Of a stretch of 64,000 bases of DNA, positions 54,021-63,999 are shown piece after piece. This DNA comes from JABDLO01 sp035327565. Its GTDB lineage: Bacteria > Bacteroidota > Bacteroidia > Chitinophagales > Saprospiraceae. The translations under genes and the position numbers were made by a program. Location of the stretch: assembly GCA_035327565.1 (NCBI GenBank), contig DAOLDB010000007.1:38262-102261 (forward strand), written 5' to 3'. The stretch's first letter is position 1. Each line of letters begins with the position of its first letter. Below the pieces are notes generated by a model. That model was not told where the DNA came from. It was given only the letters and a program-made list of their open reading frames with translations, and did no database searches.

Positions 54021-54326
54021 AAATATTTAATTTTGTCTATACAATATGCATTATTTAAAGAGTAAATCAAATTCTTCAGTACATGTATGGTAAATATATA
54101 GGAAGTTTCATTTCACTGCTTATAAACAGTAATACTATTGCTGTGTAAATGACTTGTTTTACCATCAATATGATTGAGTCCACGTAGTCGCATTATTGAA
54201 GGTAAAGATCTTATCATAATCACAAATCAAAAAAATGGGTATCTCTTGTCTTTAAAATGAATATTTGTATTTTTATGAATCATAAAATTTTGCCATTTTT
54301 TAAAGCAAAACATTAAACCACTAAAT
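54021..54326. promoter_or_regulatory. 306-bp divergent intergenic region (oxidoreductase / MFS transporter)
   Basis: AT-rich, with no ORF or clear hairpin. It must contain promoters in both directions, but I could not define paired elements. Confidence 0.35.
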
Positions 54327-55499
54327 ATGGAATCGTATAACAAAAACAGATTATTCTATGCCTCCTGCATTGCTCTCATTACTACATCCATGACATTTGC
54401 GATCAGAGCCAGGCTTGAAACAGTATTTGGACCAACAGGAGTGGGATTAACTTTAGAACAAATAGGTTATGCCTTTACTCCCGCATTTTGGGGGTTTACT
54501 CTTGCAATGATCATTGGTGGCCCTTTGGTAGATACTTTGGGTATCAAGAAAATTACCTGGCTGGCATTCATAACTCATTTTGCAGGCATAATTCTTACCT
54601 TATTTGCTTATGATATGTGGACGTTGTTTACGGGCACATTGTTTATTGGTATAGGAAACGGTATGGTGGAAGCAGCCTTAAATCCCATGATTGCATCCAT
54701 GTATCCACAAGAGAAAACCAAAATGTTAAACCGATTTCATGTGTGGTTTCCTGGGGGGATTGTTATCGGGTCATTTGTTGGCTACCTGATCATGGATGTT
54801 GCCGGCCTCAGCTGGCAGGTGATGGTGGCCACCTTGTTTATTCCTCTGATCATATATGGATATATGTTTTTAGGACAATTATTTCCTCAAACAGAAAGAA
54901 TAGAAATGGGGATTTCAAATAAAGATATGTGGAAGAGCGTAGGATCTCCATTATTTCTGTTTATGGGATTTTGTATGTTGCTCACGGCAGCAACTGAGTT
55001 AGGAACCAATCAGAGAATCGAGTCGCTTCTGGCTGCTTCCGGCACAGTGCCCCTCATTATATTGGCTTTTATTAACGGAATTATGGCTCTTGGCCGGGCA
55101 TTTGCCGGTCCGGTTGCTCATCGTTTATCCACCTCAGGCATGCTTTTATTTTCTGCGGTATTTTCATTTATTGGATTGTGGTTATTTACCCAGGTAAGTG
55201 GAACCATGACATTTTTTGCGGCTGCCGTTTTTGCTGTTGGAATTACATTCTTTTGGCCAACTATGCTTTCTTTTATTGCGGAGAACATACCGCAAAGTGG
55301 AGCGATTGGCTTATCATTCATGGGGGGGTTAGGAATGTTGTCGGTATCTATTGTTTTACCTATCATGGGAAAAATATTGGATGATGCCACAGGTGTGGAT
55401 GCATTAAAATATATGTCAATTTTACCGGCCATTCTTATCATATTGTTTGGTGTTTTGTACTTTAATAGAAGAAAACTACCGCACCAGCATTTTAATTAA
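54327..55499 (+). CDS. MFS transporter (sugar-type)
   Basis: The 390-residue transporter has 12 predicted helices. It begins YASCIALITTSMTFAIRARLE, with GYAFTPAFWGFTLAMIIGGPLVDTLGIKK giving the conserved loop 2-3 region, and FIGIGNGMVEAALNPMIASMYP in helix 4. The type is common in Bacteroidota next to Gfo/Idh/MocA genes. It probably imports a monosaccharide or uronate. It is 12 bp upstream of the DUF885 lipoprotein gene in one run of + strand genes. Confidence 0.9.
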   Translation: MESYNKNRLFYASCIALITTSMTFAIRARLETVFGPTGVGLTLEQIGYAFTPAFWGFTLAMIIGGPLVDTLGIKKITWLAFITHFAGIILTLFAYDMWTLFTGTLFIGIGNGMVEAALNPMIASMYPQEKTKMLNRFHVWFPGGIVIGSFVGYLIMDVAGLSWQVMVATLFIPLIIYGYMFLGQLFPQTERIEMGISNKDMWKSVGSPLFLFMGFCMLLTAATELGTNQRIESLLAASGTVPLIILAFINGIMALGRAFAGPVAHRLSTSGMLLFSAVFSFIGLWLFTQVSGTMTFFAAAVFAVGITFFWPTMLSFIAENIPQSGAIGLSFMGGLGMLSVSIVLPIMGKILDDATGVDALKYMSILPAILIILFGVLYFNRRKLPHQHFN

Positions 55500-55511
55500 T
55501 TATCAGATATA

Positions 55512-57212
55512 ATGAATTATAAACTAATCATATTCCTTGCTTGTCAGTTCCTATTATCATGTGCCGGATCACAATCCGGTCAACTTGAAAAGATAATTGA
55601 AAAATATGAGCAATATAGGAAAGAAGAAAGAACTGCTCCTGGAGAATGGGAAATTCTAAATGACAGTATTGTTGAATCAAGGAAAAACAAATTATCTCAA
55701 ATTATTACCCTTTTAAAGAATGTTGCTCATGAGTCCTTGAGCTTTTCTGATCAAATCAATCGGGATTTTTTAAATCTTATTATTGAAGATGAATGGTATC
55801 AGTATGAATTTGGATCCCACAGAATGCCCCTAAATGCTGAAGGGGGCTTCATCACAGGTTTGTTGTATTCTTTTCGCAATACAAGGCCGGAAAAGGAGGA
55901 GGATATTCAACGTATGATCGGAAGGTTGGAGGGTATGCCGGCCTACATAGATTATAGAATTCAAACCATGAAAGAAGGTATCGATTCGGGAATGGCCCAT
56001 CCGTCCGTTGTCGTTCATAATTGTGCGTTGCTTTTGAAAGAACAAATCACAGAGCAGGGAAAGGTAAAATTTCTGGACAACGCAATATCTTCATTGAAAG
56101 ATGACCAAAGGATCAAAGCAGATTCGATCATTAAGGGGGAAATTTATCCTGCATTGACTCGATTGTATCGCTTTTTAACTGAGGAGTATCCAATGAAAGT
56201 CCGGCAGGTGGATGGAGTTCATGGTATCGTGGGAGGAAATGAGTATTATGCGCAACGGGTAAAATATTTTACCACTTTAGATATGACACCGGAGGAGGTT
56301 TTTCAAACCGGCGAGTCAGAAGTGGAAAGAATTCTTTCAGAAATGCAGGAAATATTAAATGGGCTGGAATTTAATGGAAGTATTCAGGATTTTGTACATT
56401 GGTTAAGAGAAGAAAAGTCATTTTATGCCCAAACCCCTCAGGAATTACTCGACAGGGCCGCCTGGCTATCTAAAAAAGCAGAAGAGATTCTTCCCAGATA
56501 TTTTGGTAAATTACCCCGATTGCCTTTTACAGTAAATCCGGTACCTGAAGCCATTGCACCTACGTATACCAGCGGAAGGTATTCCCAGGGTTCTATGGAG
56601 CAAAAGCGAGCAGGACAGTATTGGGTCAACACATATAAGCTGGACAGCAGACCATTATATGCCTTACCGGCACTCACTTTACATGAAGCAGTTCCGGGAC
56701 ATCATTTACAAATATCATTAGCTCAGGAGTTGGAAGACCAGCCGGCATTCAGAAAAACATATCTGAGTGCTTATGGTGAGGGATGGGGTTTGTACAGTGA
56801 ATATTTAGGAAAAGAAGCCGGGATGTATGAAGACCCGTATGATGATTTTGGCAGACTTACATACGAAATGTGGAGAGCATGCCGCCTGGTTGTAGATGTT
56901 GGAATCCACGATAAAGGTTGGACTCGGGAAGAAGCCATACAATATATGGGAGAAAGAACAGCCCTTTCCATGCATGAAGTCACCACGGAAATTGACAGGT
57001 ATATTGGCTGGCCAGCCCAGGCGGTTTCATATAAGATAGGAGAGCTTACCATAAGAAGACTTCGCAAGAAAGCCGAAAATGATCTGGGAGAACGTTTTGA
57101 TATCAGAGAATTTCACGATAAAATATTAGAAAATGGTTCGGTACCCCTGCGTTCATTGGACAGAATAATTGATCATTATATACAAGAGAAAAAGAATAGC
57201 ACAAAGGAATAA
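55512..57212 (+). CDS. DUF885 lipoprotein (putative metallopeptidase)
   Basis: The 566-residue protein has a lipoprotein signal (L-L-S-C, Cys17). The DUF885 signature LHEAVPGHHLQ (around residue 390, a HExxxGHH zinc-type motif), AYGEGWGLYSEYLGKEAGMY and GWPAQAVSYKIGELTIRRLR are all present. Relatives act as carboxypeptidase-like zinc enzymes, although this group is poorly characterised. It is expected in the periplasm or outer membrane. It lies between the MFS and second oxidoreductase genes. Confidence 0.88.
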   Translation: MNYKLIIFLACQFLLSCAGSQSGQLEKIIEKYEQYRKEERTAPGEWEILNDSIVESRKNKLSQIITLLKNVAHESLSFSDQINRDFLNLIIEDEWYQYEFGSHRMPLNAEGGFITGLLYSFRNTRPEKEEDIQRMIGRLEGMPAYIDYRIQTMKEGIDSGMAHPSVVVHNCALLLKEQITEQGKVKFLDNAISSLKDDQRIKADSIIKGEIYPALTRLYRFLTEEYPMKVRQVDGVHGIVGGNEYYAQRVKYFTTLDMTPEEVFQTGESEVERILSEMQEILNGLEFNGSIQDFVHWLREEKSFYAQTPQELLDRAAWLSKKAEEILPRYFGKLPRLPFTVNPVPEAIAPTYTSGRYSQGSMEQKRAGQYWVNTYKLDSRPLYALPALTLHEAVPGHHLQISLAQELEDQPAFRKTYLSAYGEGWGLYSEYLGKEAGMYEDPYDDFGRLTYEMWRACRLVVDVGIHDKGWTREEAIQYMGERTALSMHEVTTEIDRYIGWPAQAVSYKIGELTIRRLRKKAENDLGERFDIREFHDKILENGSVPLRSLDRIIDHYIQEKKNSTKE

Positions 57213-57234
57213 CAGCGACTAAAATTTAGAAAAT

Positions 57235-58383
57235 ATGAGGAAAATAAAGATGGGTATGGTAGGAGGAGGCAAGGGCGCTTTTATTGGAGGAGTACACCGA
57301 ATGGCTGCTGCTTTGGATGGACAAATTGAATTGATATGTGGAGCGTTTAGTAGTGACCCAAAAAAAAGCAAAGAATCAGCAAAAGATCTTTTTATATCTC
57401 CAGAAAGAGCGTATTCAAATTTTCAGGAAATGATCATAAAAGAGAAAGAGCTTCCTGAAGAAGACAGAATGGATTTTATTTCTATTGTTACACCTAATCA
57501 TATGCATTTTACTCCTGCCAAAATGGCCCTGGAGCATGGATTTCATGTAATTTGCGACAAACCCCTTTCTTTTGATCTCAAAGAAGCATATACACTGCGG
57601 AATCTGGTAAATGAAACGGGTTTGATTTTTGCCTTAACACATAATTATACAGGATATCCTATGGTAAAACAAGCCAGGGATATGATTGCTTCAGGCAGTA
57701 TAGGTATAGTCAGAAAAATTATGGTAGAATATCCTCAAGGCTGGCTGTCCACATTGGTTGAGCAAACACAAAATAAACAAGCGGCATGGCGCACAGATCC
57801 AGCAAAATCAGGAATAGCAGGAGCGCTTGGAGACATCGGAACCCATGCCGAAAATTTAGCAGAATTTATTACGGGAACAAAAATTGTGCGCTTGTGTGCC
57901 GACGTGTCAATTATAGTACAAGGCAGGCGATTGGATGATGATGTGAATATTCTATTGCAATTTGAAAATGGCGCCAGAGGAATTTTATCATGTAGTCAAA
58001 TTGCAGCTGGAGAAGAAAACGCACTGAACATCAGAGTATATGGTGAAAAAGGAGGGCTCGAGTGGCATCAGATGGAGCCCAATACTTTATGGGTGAAATG
58101 GCTGGACAAGCCGGCAGAAAGATATAGAACAGGAGTGGGGAATCTTTCATCATCCTCTATGGCTCACACCAGAATCCCAGCGGGACACCCGGAAGGATAC
58201 CTGGAAGCGTTTGCCAATATTTACAGAAACGTGGCCATGTGTATCCGGGCAAGAAAAGAGGGTAAAGAGCCTGAACGGGTCTATTTAGATTTTCCAACTG
58301 TGGATGATGGGGTAAGGGGAATGGAATTTATATATAAAGTGATAGAAAGTGGACAAAGCGACGATAAATGGATAACTTTTTAA
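57235..58383 (+). CDS. Gfo/Idh/MocA family oxidoreductase
   Basis: The 382-residue NAD(P)-dependent sugar dehydrogenase begins MGMVGGGKGAFIGGVHRMAA. It has SIVTPNHMHFTPAKMALEHGFHVICDKPL and GALGDIGTHAENLAEFI, with the G-D-x-G-x-H block. It is unlike the copy at 53067 outside these motifs, so the two probably catalyse different steps. It ends the + strand sugar-metabolism run. The last 4 bases overlap the end of the convergent methyltransferase gene. Confidence 0.9.
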   Translation: MRKIKMGMVGGGKGAFIGGVHRMAAALDGQIELICGAFSSDPKKSKESAKDLFISPERAYSNFQEMIIKEKELPEEDRMDFISIVTPNHMHFTPAKMALEHGFHVICDKPLSFDLKEAYTLRNLVNETGLIFALTHNYTGYPMVKQARDMIASGSIGIVRKIMVEYPQGWLSTLVEQTQNKQAAWRTDPAKSGIAGALGDIGTHAENLAEFITGTKIVRLCADVSIIVQGRRLDDDVNILLQFENGARGILSCSQIAAGEENALNIRVYGEKGGLEWHQMEPNTLWVKWLDKPAERYRTGVGNLSSSSMAHTRIPAGHPEGYLEAFANIYRNVAMCIRARKEGKEPERVYLDFPTVDDGVRGMEFIYKVIESGQSDDKWITF

Positions 58384-59135
58384 GGCTTAACATTAACAAT
58401 AATGACATGGTGCGGGTCAGCTTTGAATGTTTTCTTAACCTCGAAACCACACTGTGAACACCAATTTTTGAATGTGTATAGGGAAGTAGGAAAATCGTAG
58501 TTCAAAATGTGATCAAAAATCAGAGCTTTTTCATTGACATCCACCTGATCCCATCGGTTCCTGATATTTTCAAAATAGGAATCCAAATATGCGCTTCTAT
58601 CTTCATGATCCGCACGAAAGACATCAATGATAATAAAAAGACCACCCGAAGGCAAACGATGATAACAATCTTGAATAAGATTGAATTTAACGTCGTCTTG
58701 CAAATGATGAATGGCAAAGCTGCTGTAAATCAAAGAATATTCATTTTTGTCTTCCTTAATGAGTTCTTCCATATGCCCTTGTTTTAATTGATATGATTCA
58801 ACCATTTTTTCCAGGCTTAATTTTGCTTTTGACAAAGCATATTCCGACAAATCATATCCTGTATATTGAATATTCTTCATAACGTTTTGGTATTCTGTAA
58901 AGTACCAGGCATCTCCACAACCCAAATCCAATACGTGGATAGGATAACCAGAGGAAACTAATTCTTGGAGAGCCTCCGTCGCTATCTGAGCCAAATCATG
59001 ATGAAACATATAATTCATTCCCAAAACCTGTCGATAAGTGCTCCAGTTACTATCAAAAAGTTCTGCCATTTGAGCATTCATAGTCTTCAGTTTATTATAA
59101 GTTTTCTCATAAATGTTGATAGTATAAAATTTCAA
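58380..59135 (-). CDS. Class I SAM-dependent methyltransferase
   Basis: A soluble methyltransferase of about 251 residues: motif I VLDLGCGDAWYFTEY, acidic strand YTGYDLSEYALSKAK, motif post-I LIYSSFAIHHLQDD, and GGLFIIIDVF. An ATG at about 59081 (MNAQMAELFDSNW) is a likely alternative start, as the first 18 residues look non-conserved. The acceptor substrate is unknown. It converges with the oxidoreductase gene. Confidence 0.87.
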   Translation of the reverse strand: MKFYTINIYEKTYNKLKTMNAQMAELFDSNWSTYRQVLGMNYMFHHDLAQIATEALQELVSSGYPIHVLDLGCGDAWYFTEYQNVMKNIQYTGYDLSEYALSKAKLSLEKMVESYQLKQGHMEELIKEDKNEYSLIYSSFAIHHLQDDVKFNLIQDCYHRLPSGGLFIIIDVFRADHEDRSAYLDSYFENIRNRWDQVDVNEKALIFDHILNYDFPTSLYTFKNWCSQCGFEVKKTFKADPHHVIIVNVKP

Positions 59136-59275
59136 AAGAATTATCAGGGCTAATATTAGTTAGAGTATAGGTTGGACGTTCATTGTTTCAAATCATTTGT
59201 TTCTTTAATCAGGCAAATTAATCAAATTTACATAACAATTATCATTCAAATAAATACGGATAAAAAAAACAGAAA

Positions 59276-60151
59276 ATGAAATTCTCCTGGTTAGACAAAG
59301 AAGAATATCCCTTCACATCGCGCTTTATAAATTTGGAAGGACAACAATTGCACTACATTGAAGAAGGAGAGGGTGAAACTATACTATTTGTTCACGGCAC
59401 ACCATCTTGGAGTTTTGACTTCAGAAAGGTAATATGCGAATTGTTACCGGAGTATCATTGTGTTGCAATGGATCATTTGGGGTTTGGCTTGTCGGAAAAA
59501 CCCAGAATAGCCGATTATACACCACAAACACATAGCCGCAGATTGGAATCATTTGTCTTAACCAAGAATTTTAACAAAATCACATTAGTGCTCCACGACT
59601 TCGGGGGACCTATTGGATTTCACTTTGCAATGCAGCATCCTGAAAAAATCCGGAGGCTTGTAGTTTTAAACTCCTGGATGTGGAGTATTGTAGGTGAACC
59701 GGAGTTTAACAAGCTAAAGAAAATGGTAAATAATCCCGTACTTCCGTTTTTATACAGGTATTTAAATTTTTCTCCCCGCTTTATAATGCCCGCATCATTT
59801 GGAAAGATTAAATTATCAAAAAAAATTAAAAAACAATACACAGCTCCTTTTCAAAACTGGTATGAAAGAGAAGGAATGCTGGCATTTGCCCGATCTCTGG
59901 TTAATGATCAAAACTGGTTTGGAGAATTGCATGAAAAAAGTATATCTATCCGGAATAAAGAAGTTTTAATCATTTGGGGACAGAAAGACCCAATACTTGG
60001 AATGGCATATCTTCATCGATTCATGGATATCTTCCCAAATCATAGGGTAATGAAGCTGGTAGAAGCAGGGCATTTTCCACAGGAAGAGAATCCGTTAGAG
60101 ATTGCCCATGAAATCCGGACATTTATGCGCAGCGGAAAAAGGGAGGAGTGA
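59276..60151 (+). CDS. Alpha/beta hydrolase, haloalkane dehalogenase/epoxide hydrolase-like
   Basis: The 291-residue soluble hydrolase has the strand and oxyanion block LFVHGTPSWSF, nucleophile elbow LVLHDFGG with Asp108 in place of Ser, acid region IIWGQKDPIL and catalytic His in VEAGHFPQEENP. An Asp nucleophile points to the haloalkane dehalogenase / epoxide hydrolase branch. Classic dehalogenases have Trp directly after the Asp (D-W-G), but here it is Phe, so halide binding is doubtful. The ATG start is clear. Confidence 0.85.
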   Translation: MKFSWLDKEEYPFTSRFINLEGQQLHYIEEGEGETILFVHGTPSWSFDFRKVICELLPEYHCVAMDHLGFGLSEKPRIADYTPQTHSRRLESFVLTKNFNKITLVLHDFGGPIGFHFAMQHPEKIRRLVVLNSWMWSIVGEPEFNKLKKMVNNPVLPFLYRYLNFSPRFIMPASFGKIKLSKKIKKQYTAPFQNWYEREGMLAFARSLVNDQNWFGELHEKSISIRNKEVLIIWGQKDPILGMAYLHRFMDIFPNHRVMKLVEAGHFPQEENPLEIAHEIRTFMRSGKREE

Positions 60152-60287
60152 AAAGATTGCAATTTATAAAGCATGTATATTGTGTTTATATTTACGATCA
60201 GTAAATTCACAACTAAACCCATCACATTGAGACAGTGATGTCGCTATGGTTTTTTATGATTTGAGTACCCAACAAACTTTTATTGCG

Positions 60288-60773
60288 ATGAAAGAATACT
60301 TTAATTTCAGGACACTGATTGTAACTATGTGTTTTTCGGGATGTATTTTCATTTCTTCCTTTTGCCAAAGCCCGGAAAAATTAAAAATGTCTTTTGACCA
60401 TTTAGCGTTGTCGGTAAACGATATCAATCAATCGGTCGCCTTTTATAAAGATATATTGAAGTTATCGGAAATAGAAAATCGCACAGGAGATCCCAATATC
60501 AGATGGTTTTCTTTAGGGGACGGAAATGAGCTTCACCTGATTTCATCTTTTCCGGGCAATGTTACTGTAACGAAAGCCGTCCACATGGCGCTAAAAACGT
60601 CAGATTTTGATGAATTTATCCTGGAACTGAACAAACACAATATCGTTTATTCAGACTGGCCGGGCAATAACGGAAAAATACAGATCCGACCGGATGGAGT
60701 TCGGCAAATTTTTTTTCAGGATCCTGATGGTTATTGGATAGAAGTGAATGAGATCCCACGACCGGAAGAATAA
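60288..60773 (+). CDS. Exported VOC (glyoxalase-fold) protein
   Basis: A vicinal-oxygen-chelate protein of about 161 residues with a signal peptide (hydrophobic FRTLIVTMCFSGCIFISSFC). The beta-alpha-beta-beta-beta units contain SFDHLALSVNDINQSVAFYKDIL, NELHLIS, KAVHMALKTSDFDEFI and a closing FFQDPDGYWIEVNE. His and Glu residues at the usual metal positions are present. The ATG at 60288 (MKEYFNF) gives a normal signal. An ATG at 60246 adds 14 residues. It converges with the S9 peptidase gene 1 bp apart. Confidence 0.87.
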   Translation: MKEYFNFRTLIVTMCFSGCIFISSFCQSPEKLKMSFDHLALSVNDINQSVAFYKDILKLSEIENRTGDPNIRWFSLGDGNELHLISSFPGNVTVTKAVHMALKTSDFDEFILELNKHNIVYSDWPGNNGKIQIRPDGVRQIFFQDPDGYWIEVNEIPRPEE

Positions 60774-60774
60774 C

Positions 60775-62796
60775 TTACTTGACTTTATATTTTTCAAACC
60801 ATCCCAAAATATACGCCACTTTGGCAATCAGGTTGCTGGGAGTGTCTGCTATTCCATGTGAGGCACCCTGAACACGAACCAATGCAGCATCTACTCCTTT
60901 CAATTTCAATGCAGTATAATATTGCTCGGATTCTGCTATAGGTGTTCTGTAATCTTCCTCTCCGGTCAATAGCATCGTAGGAGTACTCACGGATGCAACA
61001 TGATAAATCGGGGATCTTGACATATAATGGTCAAGGTGATCCCAGGGAAAACCCGGAAACCAATATCTATAGAAAAATGCAGGATTATCAGCATAAAGAA
61101 CAAAGCTAAACCAATTAATTACAGGCTTTGCAACAACAGCTGCCCGGAAACGATTAGTCTTACTTATGGTCCATGCAGTAAGCACTCCACCACCACTACC
61201 TCCGGTTATAAACAGATTGTCTTCATCAATAAATCCTTTGTCAATCAATGCATCTACACCGGACATCATATCATCATAATCTTCACTGGGGTAATTATGA
61301 TGGATCAGATTTCCAAATTCTTTACCATAGCTTGTGCTGCCTCTGGGATTGGTGTAAAGCACTACGTATCCTGCTGCTGCGAAAAGCTGAATTTCTGCGG
61401 AATAACGATTCCCATAATTGGCAAAAGGACCTCCGTGAATCTCAAGAATCATGGGATATTTCTTTTCAGGTTTAAAGTTGGGAGGATAACAAATCCATCC
61501 CTGAATATCTCTTTGATCAAAAGAGGACTTCCACCATAATTCTTCAACTTTTCCTGGTATCTTATAGGAGAATAAGTCACTGTTCAGCGCTGTTAGTCTA
61601 TTATTTTTTCCATCTTTCCCTGACGAAAGATCGGAGGGATGAGATGCAGGCCCATATGTATAGGCATAGTGACCCGTGCTGGAAGCCGAAAAAGTAGCCC
61701 CACTGTATGGTCTTCCCAACGCCAATCCTCCTAAATCCTTGGCCAATATTGAAGTTTGTCCGGTCACATTGACTCTGGCCAGAACGGTATTTCCCCTGTC
61801 ATCATATTGTATCAATAAGGATTGATGATCTGCAAGCCAGGCAAACGAAGAAACATCTCTATCCAATGTGGTTGTCACCTCTCTATGATCCGTGCCATTG
61901 CTGCGCATGATATAAAGCTTTCGCACCTGATATCCATGATATTCTTCATCATAACCAGAATAAGCGATCCACTTACCATCGTGAGATAATACAGGAGACG
62001 AATCAGGACCTTTGCGTGATGTTAGCGCCGTGATCTCTCCAGAAGCTATATCAATTTTGTAGATTTCTGAATTACCAGGTTCCATGTTGCGGTCTTCATG
62101 AAGGTTTGCACTGAAAAACAGAGAAGATTCATCATGACCCCATATAGGTGCACCAAAAGAGTTTTCGCCCTTACTCACTTGCCGGGCACTGCCTCCTTCA
62201 GATGACATAATGAAAATATGATTATTACCGGGCTTGGTATATCCAGATCCATCGGATCGGAACTTCAAATCTTCAATATATACAGGGGGGTTGCTCCACA
62301 CTGCACCCCGGGGCTTGGCAGGTAATTGAATTAGAGAGGATGGGGCTTCGGGAACGAACATGGTGAAGGCGATATATTTCCCTGACGGAGACCAACTGAC
62401 GTTGGATGGGGGTTCTGTAAAGTGCGATATTTTGACCTCAGCACCGTTAGAAAGCCAATACAAATATAGTTGACTGGAACCATCTTTATTGGATCGGTAT
62501 ATTATACGCGTTCCATCTGGAGACCAGACCGGAGAAAGATCATTTTGATTTCCACTGGTGACCGGCTGATGATTTTTTCCATCAAAATCTACTACCCAAA
62601 TATTGGATAGATTTTTGTCTTTCATAATATCTTTAAAATTCCGCACATAGGCAATTTTTGATCCATCGGGAGAAATTTGCGGATCAGAAACATATTTTAG
62701 CTCAAAGACATCAATTAACTCAAGTTTTTCACTTTGTTGTCCATATAAGAGATAAAAGCAAGCAGCAAGAATAAAAAGGGTAAACGACGTTCGCAT
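60775..62796 (-). CDS. S9 family peptidase (acylaminoacyl-peptidase/DPP-like), exported
   Basis: About 673 residues. Signal peptide from MRTSFTLFILAACF, then a WD40-like beta-propeller (repeated D-G-S-K-I-A-Y, S-P-D-G-T-R-I and W-S-P-S-G-K-Y-I-A-F units). A C-terminal alpha/beta hydrolase domain has nucleophile GGSGGG (Ser), acid in TGEEDYRTP and His in GASHGIAD. It cleaves short peptides in the periplasm. The ATG at 62796 gives a proper signal peptide. The longer frame from 62871 adds 25 residues unlikely to be translated. Confidence 0.9.
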   Translation of the reverse strand: MRTSFTLFILAACFYLLYGQQSEKLELIDVFELKYVSDPQISPDGSKIAYVRNFKDIMKDKNLSNIWVVDFDGKNHQPVTSGNQNDLSPVWSPDGTRIIYRSNKDGSSQLYLYWLSNGAEVKISHFTEPPSNVSWSPSGKYIAFTMFVPEAPSSLIQLPAKPRGAVWSNPPVYIEDLKFRSDGSGYTKPGNNHIFIMSSEGGSARQVSKGENSFGAPIWGHDESSLFFSANLHEDRNMEPGNSEIYKIDIASGEITALTSRKGPDSSPVLSHDGKWIAYSGYDEEYHGYQVRKLYIMRSNGTDHREVTTTLDRDVSSFAWLADHQSLLIQYDDRGNTVLARVNVTGQTSILAKDLGGLALGRPYSGATFSASSTGHYAYTYGPASHPSDLSSGKDGKNNRLTALNSDLFSYKIPGKVEELWWKSSFDQRDIQGWICYPPNFKPEKKYPMILEIHGGPFANYGNRYSAEIQLFAAAGYVVLYTNPRGSTSYGKEFGNLIHHNYPSEDYDDMMSGVDALIDKGFIDEDNLFITGGSGGGVLTAWTISKTNRFRAAVVAKPVINWFSFVLYADNPAFFYRYWFPGFPWDHLDHYMSRSPIYHVASVSTPTMLLTGEEDYRTPIAESEQYYTALKLKGVDAALVRVQGASHGIADTPSNLIAKVAYILGWFEKYKVK

Positions 62797-62883
62797 AAGG
62801 AATAAATCAAAAGGTGACAAAATGGAAAAATAATAAAATTTCATCACTTCCCAATAGCAACCGTAAAGCATACTTTTATTAGC

Positions 62884-63999
62884 TTATTCCACCCTGCGCA
62901 ATAAAGCGAATCCTTCTAAAGCTTTGATTTCATAATAGTCTCCCTTTTGCCGGATATCCGCAGAACGGATGATTATTTCTAAAGCCTCGTCTTTCGATTG
63001 AATAACAAAGGAAACAGGTTTTTCTGTTACCAACTCCTTCACTTGTTCCCTGGAGATACAATATCTATGCAACTCTTTATTTATAATTCTCCTGGAAAAA
63101 CATTGAGTTTTAAAGTCAAAATAGACATATTCCTGATCAAAAGCTGTCTGTGACCACGTGATTATGGAAAGGGCCTTTTTATATGATGATAAGTCAATGG
63201 GGGGAAAATGATTATGATTAATCATATGAAAATTTCGATCAAAATCATCATACTCCACGTCGAGAGACCTCATTAGGTTGTCAGCAAGGATAGGCCCATC
63301 ATTATGACCCATCTCAACTAAATCCCACTGCGTCAGCCAATGAATGGCGTTCCTTCTTTCAAAATAATATAACTTTTCCTGTATTTCGTTTTTTAAAGTA
63401 TAATCATTAAAAATTACCGGAGAAAGGACGTTGTTATTTAAGGCTCCGGCAGCAGATAGCTTTTCTTCCAATTTGTTGAATTGACTCCTTAGTCCTAACG
63501 GGCACATACTTTGAGGTCCAAAGGTTGAAATGATGAGAAATATTAAAAAAATCAATGGCAGTAAACGCATATCAGGATCCCGTTTAAAAAGAAAAATAAT
63601 ACCTATGATGAAAAGATATATGGAGAAAGAAACAGAAACATAAGCCCACTCTGTTAAACCATTTTCATGAATCCATTGAAATAAAGAAATCAGTATCAAA
63701 AGGGCCAACACCGGGATAAATCTAGGGTAGCTCCATAAAAATATATTTTTTACCGGATGATGGTCATCGGACGGAAAAGAACGGAGCATAAGGAAACATA
63801 GAAATGCAGTAACATAAAAAATAATAATCCAGCCGAAATAACCCTCATTTGTTGCATCCTTGACAAGAAGGTAATTAAAGCCATAAAGAAATAATATCAG
63901 TCCGTAAACTGTCACGACAGGGGTTAAAATATTAATGGTAAAAAACCGTACACTTTTAGAAGGCTCATACCTGACATCTCTTTCCGGCACACCAGCCAA
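62884..63999 (-). CDS. DUF4153-like membrane protein (5' end outside window)
   Basis: The 371 visible residues are the C-terminal part. The frame is open to the window edge, so the start is missing or uncertain. There are about six hydrophobic helices (FFTINILTPVVTVYGLILFLYGFNYLLV and GWIIIFYVTAFLCFLMLRSF among them), then a soluble C-terminal region of about 190 residues. The helix pattern and K-S-V-R-F-F-T-I-N-I-L-T-P block resemble DUF4153 proteins. The function is unknown. It ends 88 bp upstream of the S9 peptidase start on the same strand. Confidence 0.7.
   Translation of the reverse strand: MAGVPERDVRYEPSKSVRFFTINILTPVVTVYGLILFLYGFNYLLVKDATNEGYFGWIIIFYVTAFLCFLMLRSFPSDDHHPVKNIFLWSYPRFIPVLALLILISLFQWIHENGLTEWAYVSVSFSIYLFIIGIIFLFKRDPDMRLLPLIFLIFLIISTFGPQSMCPLGLRSQFNKLEEKLSAAGALNNNVLSPVIFNDYTLKNEIQEKLYYFERRNAIHWLTQWDLVEMGHNDGPILADNLMRSLDVEYDDFDRNFHMINHNHFPPIDLSSYKKALSIITWSQTAFDQEYVYFDFKTQCFSRRIINKELHRYCISREQVKELVTEKPVSFVIQSKDEALEIIIRSADIRQKGDYYEIKALEGFALLRRVE

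Noticed and set aside
61027..61539. Plus-strand 170-residue ORF
   Set aside because: Antisense to the catalytic domain of the S9 peptidase and without recognisable features.
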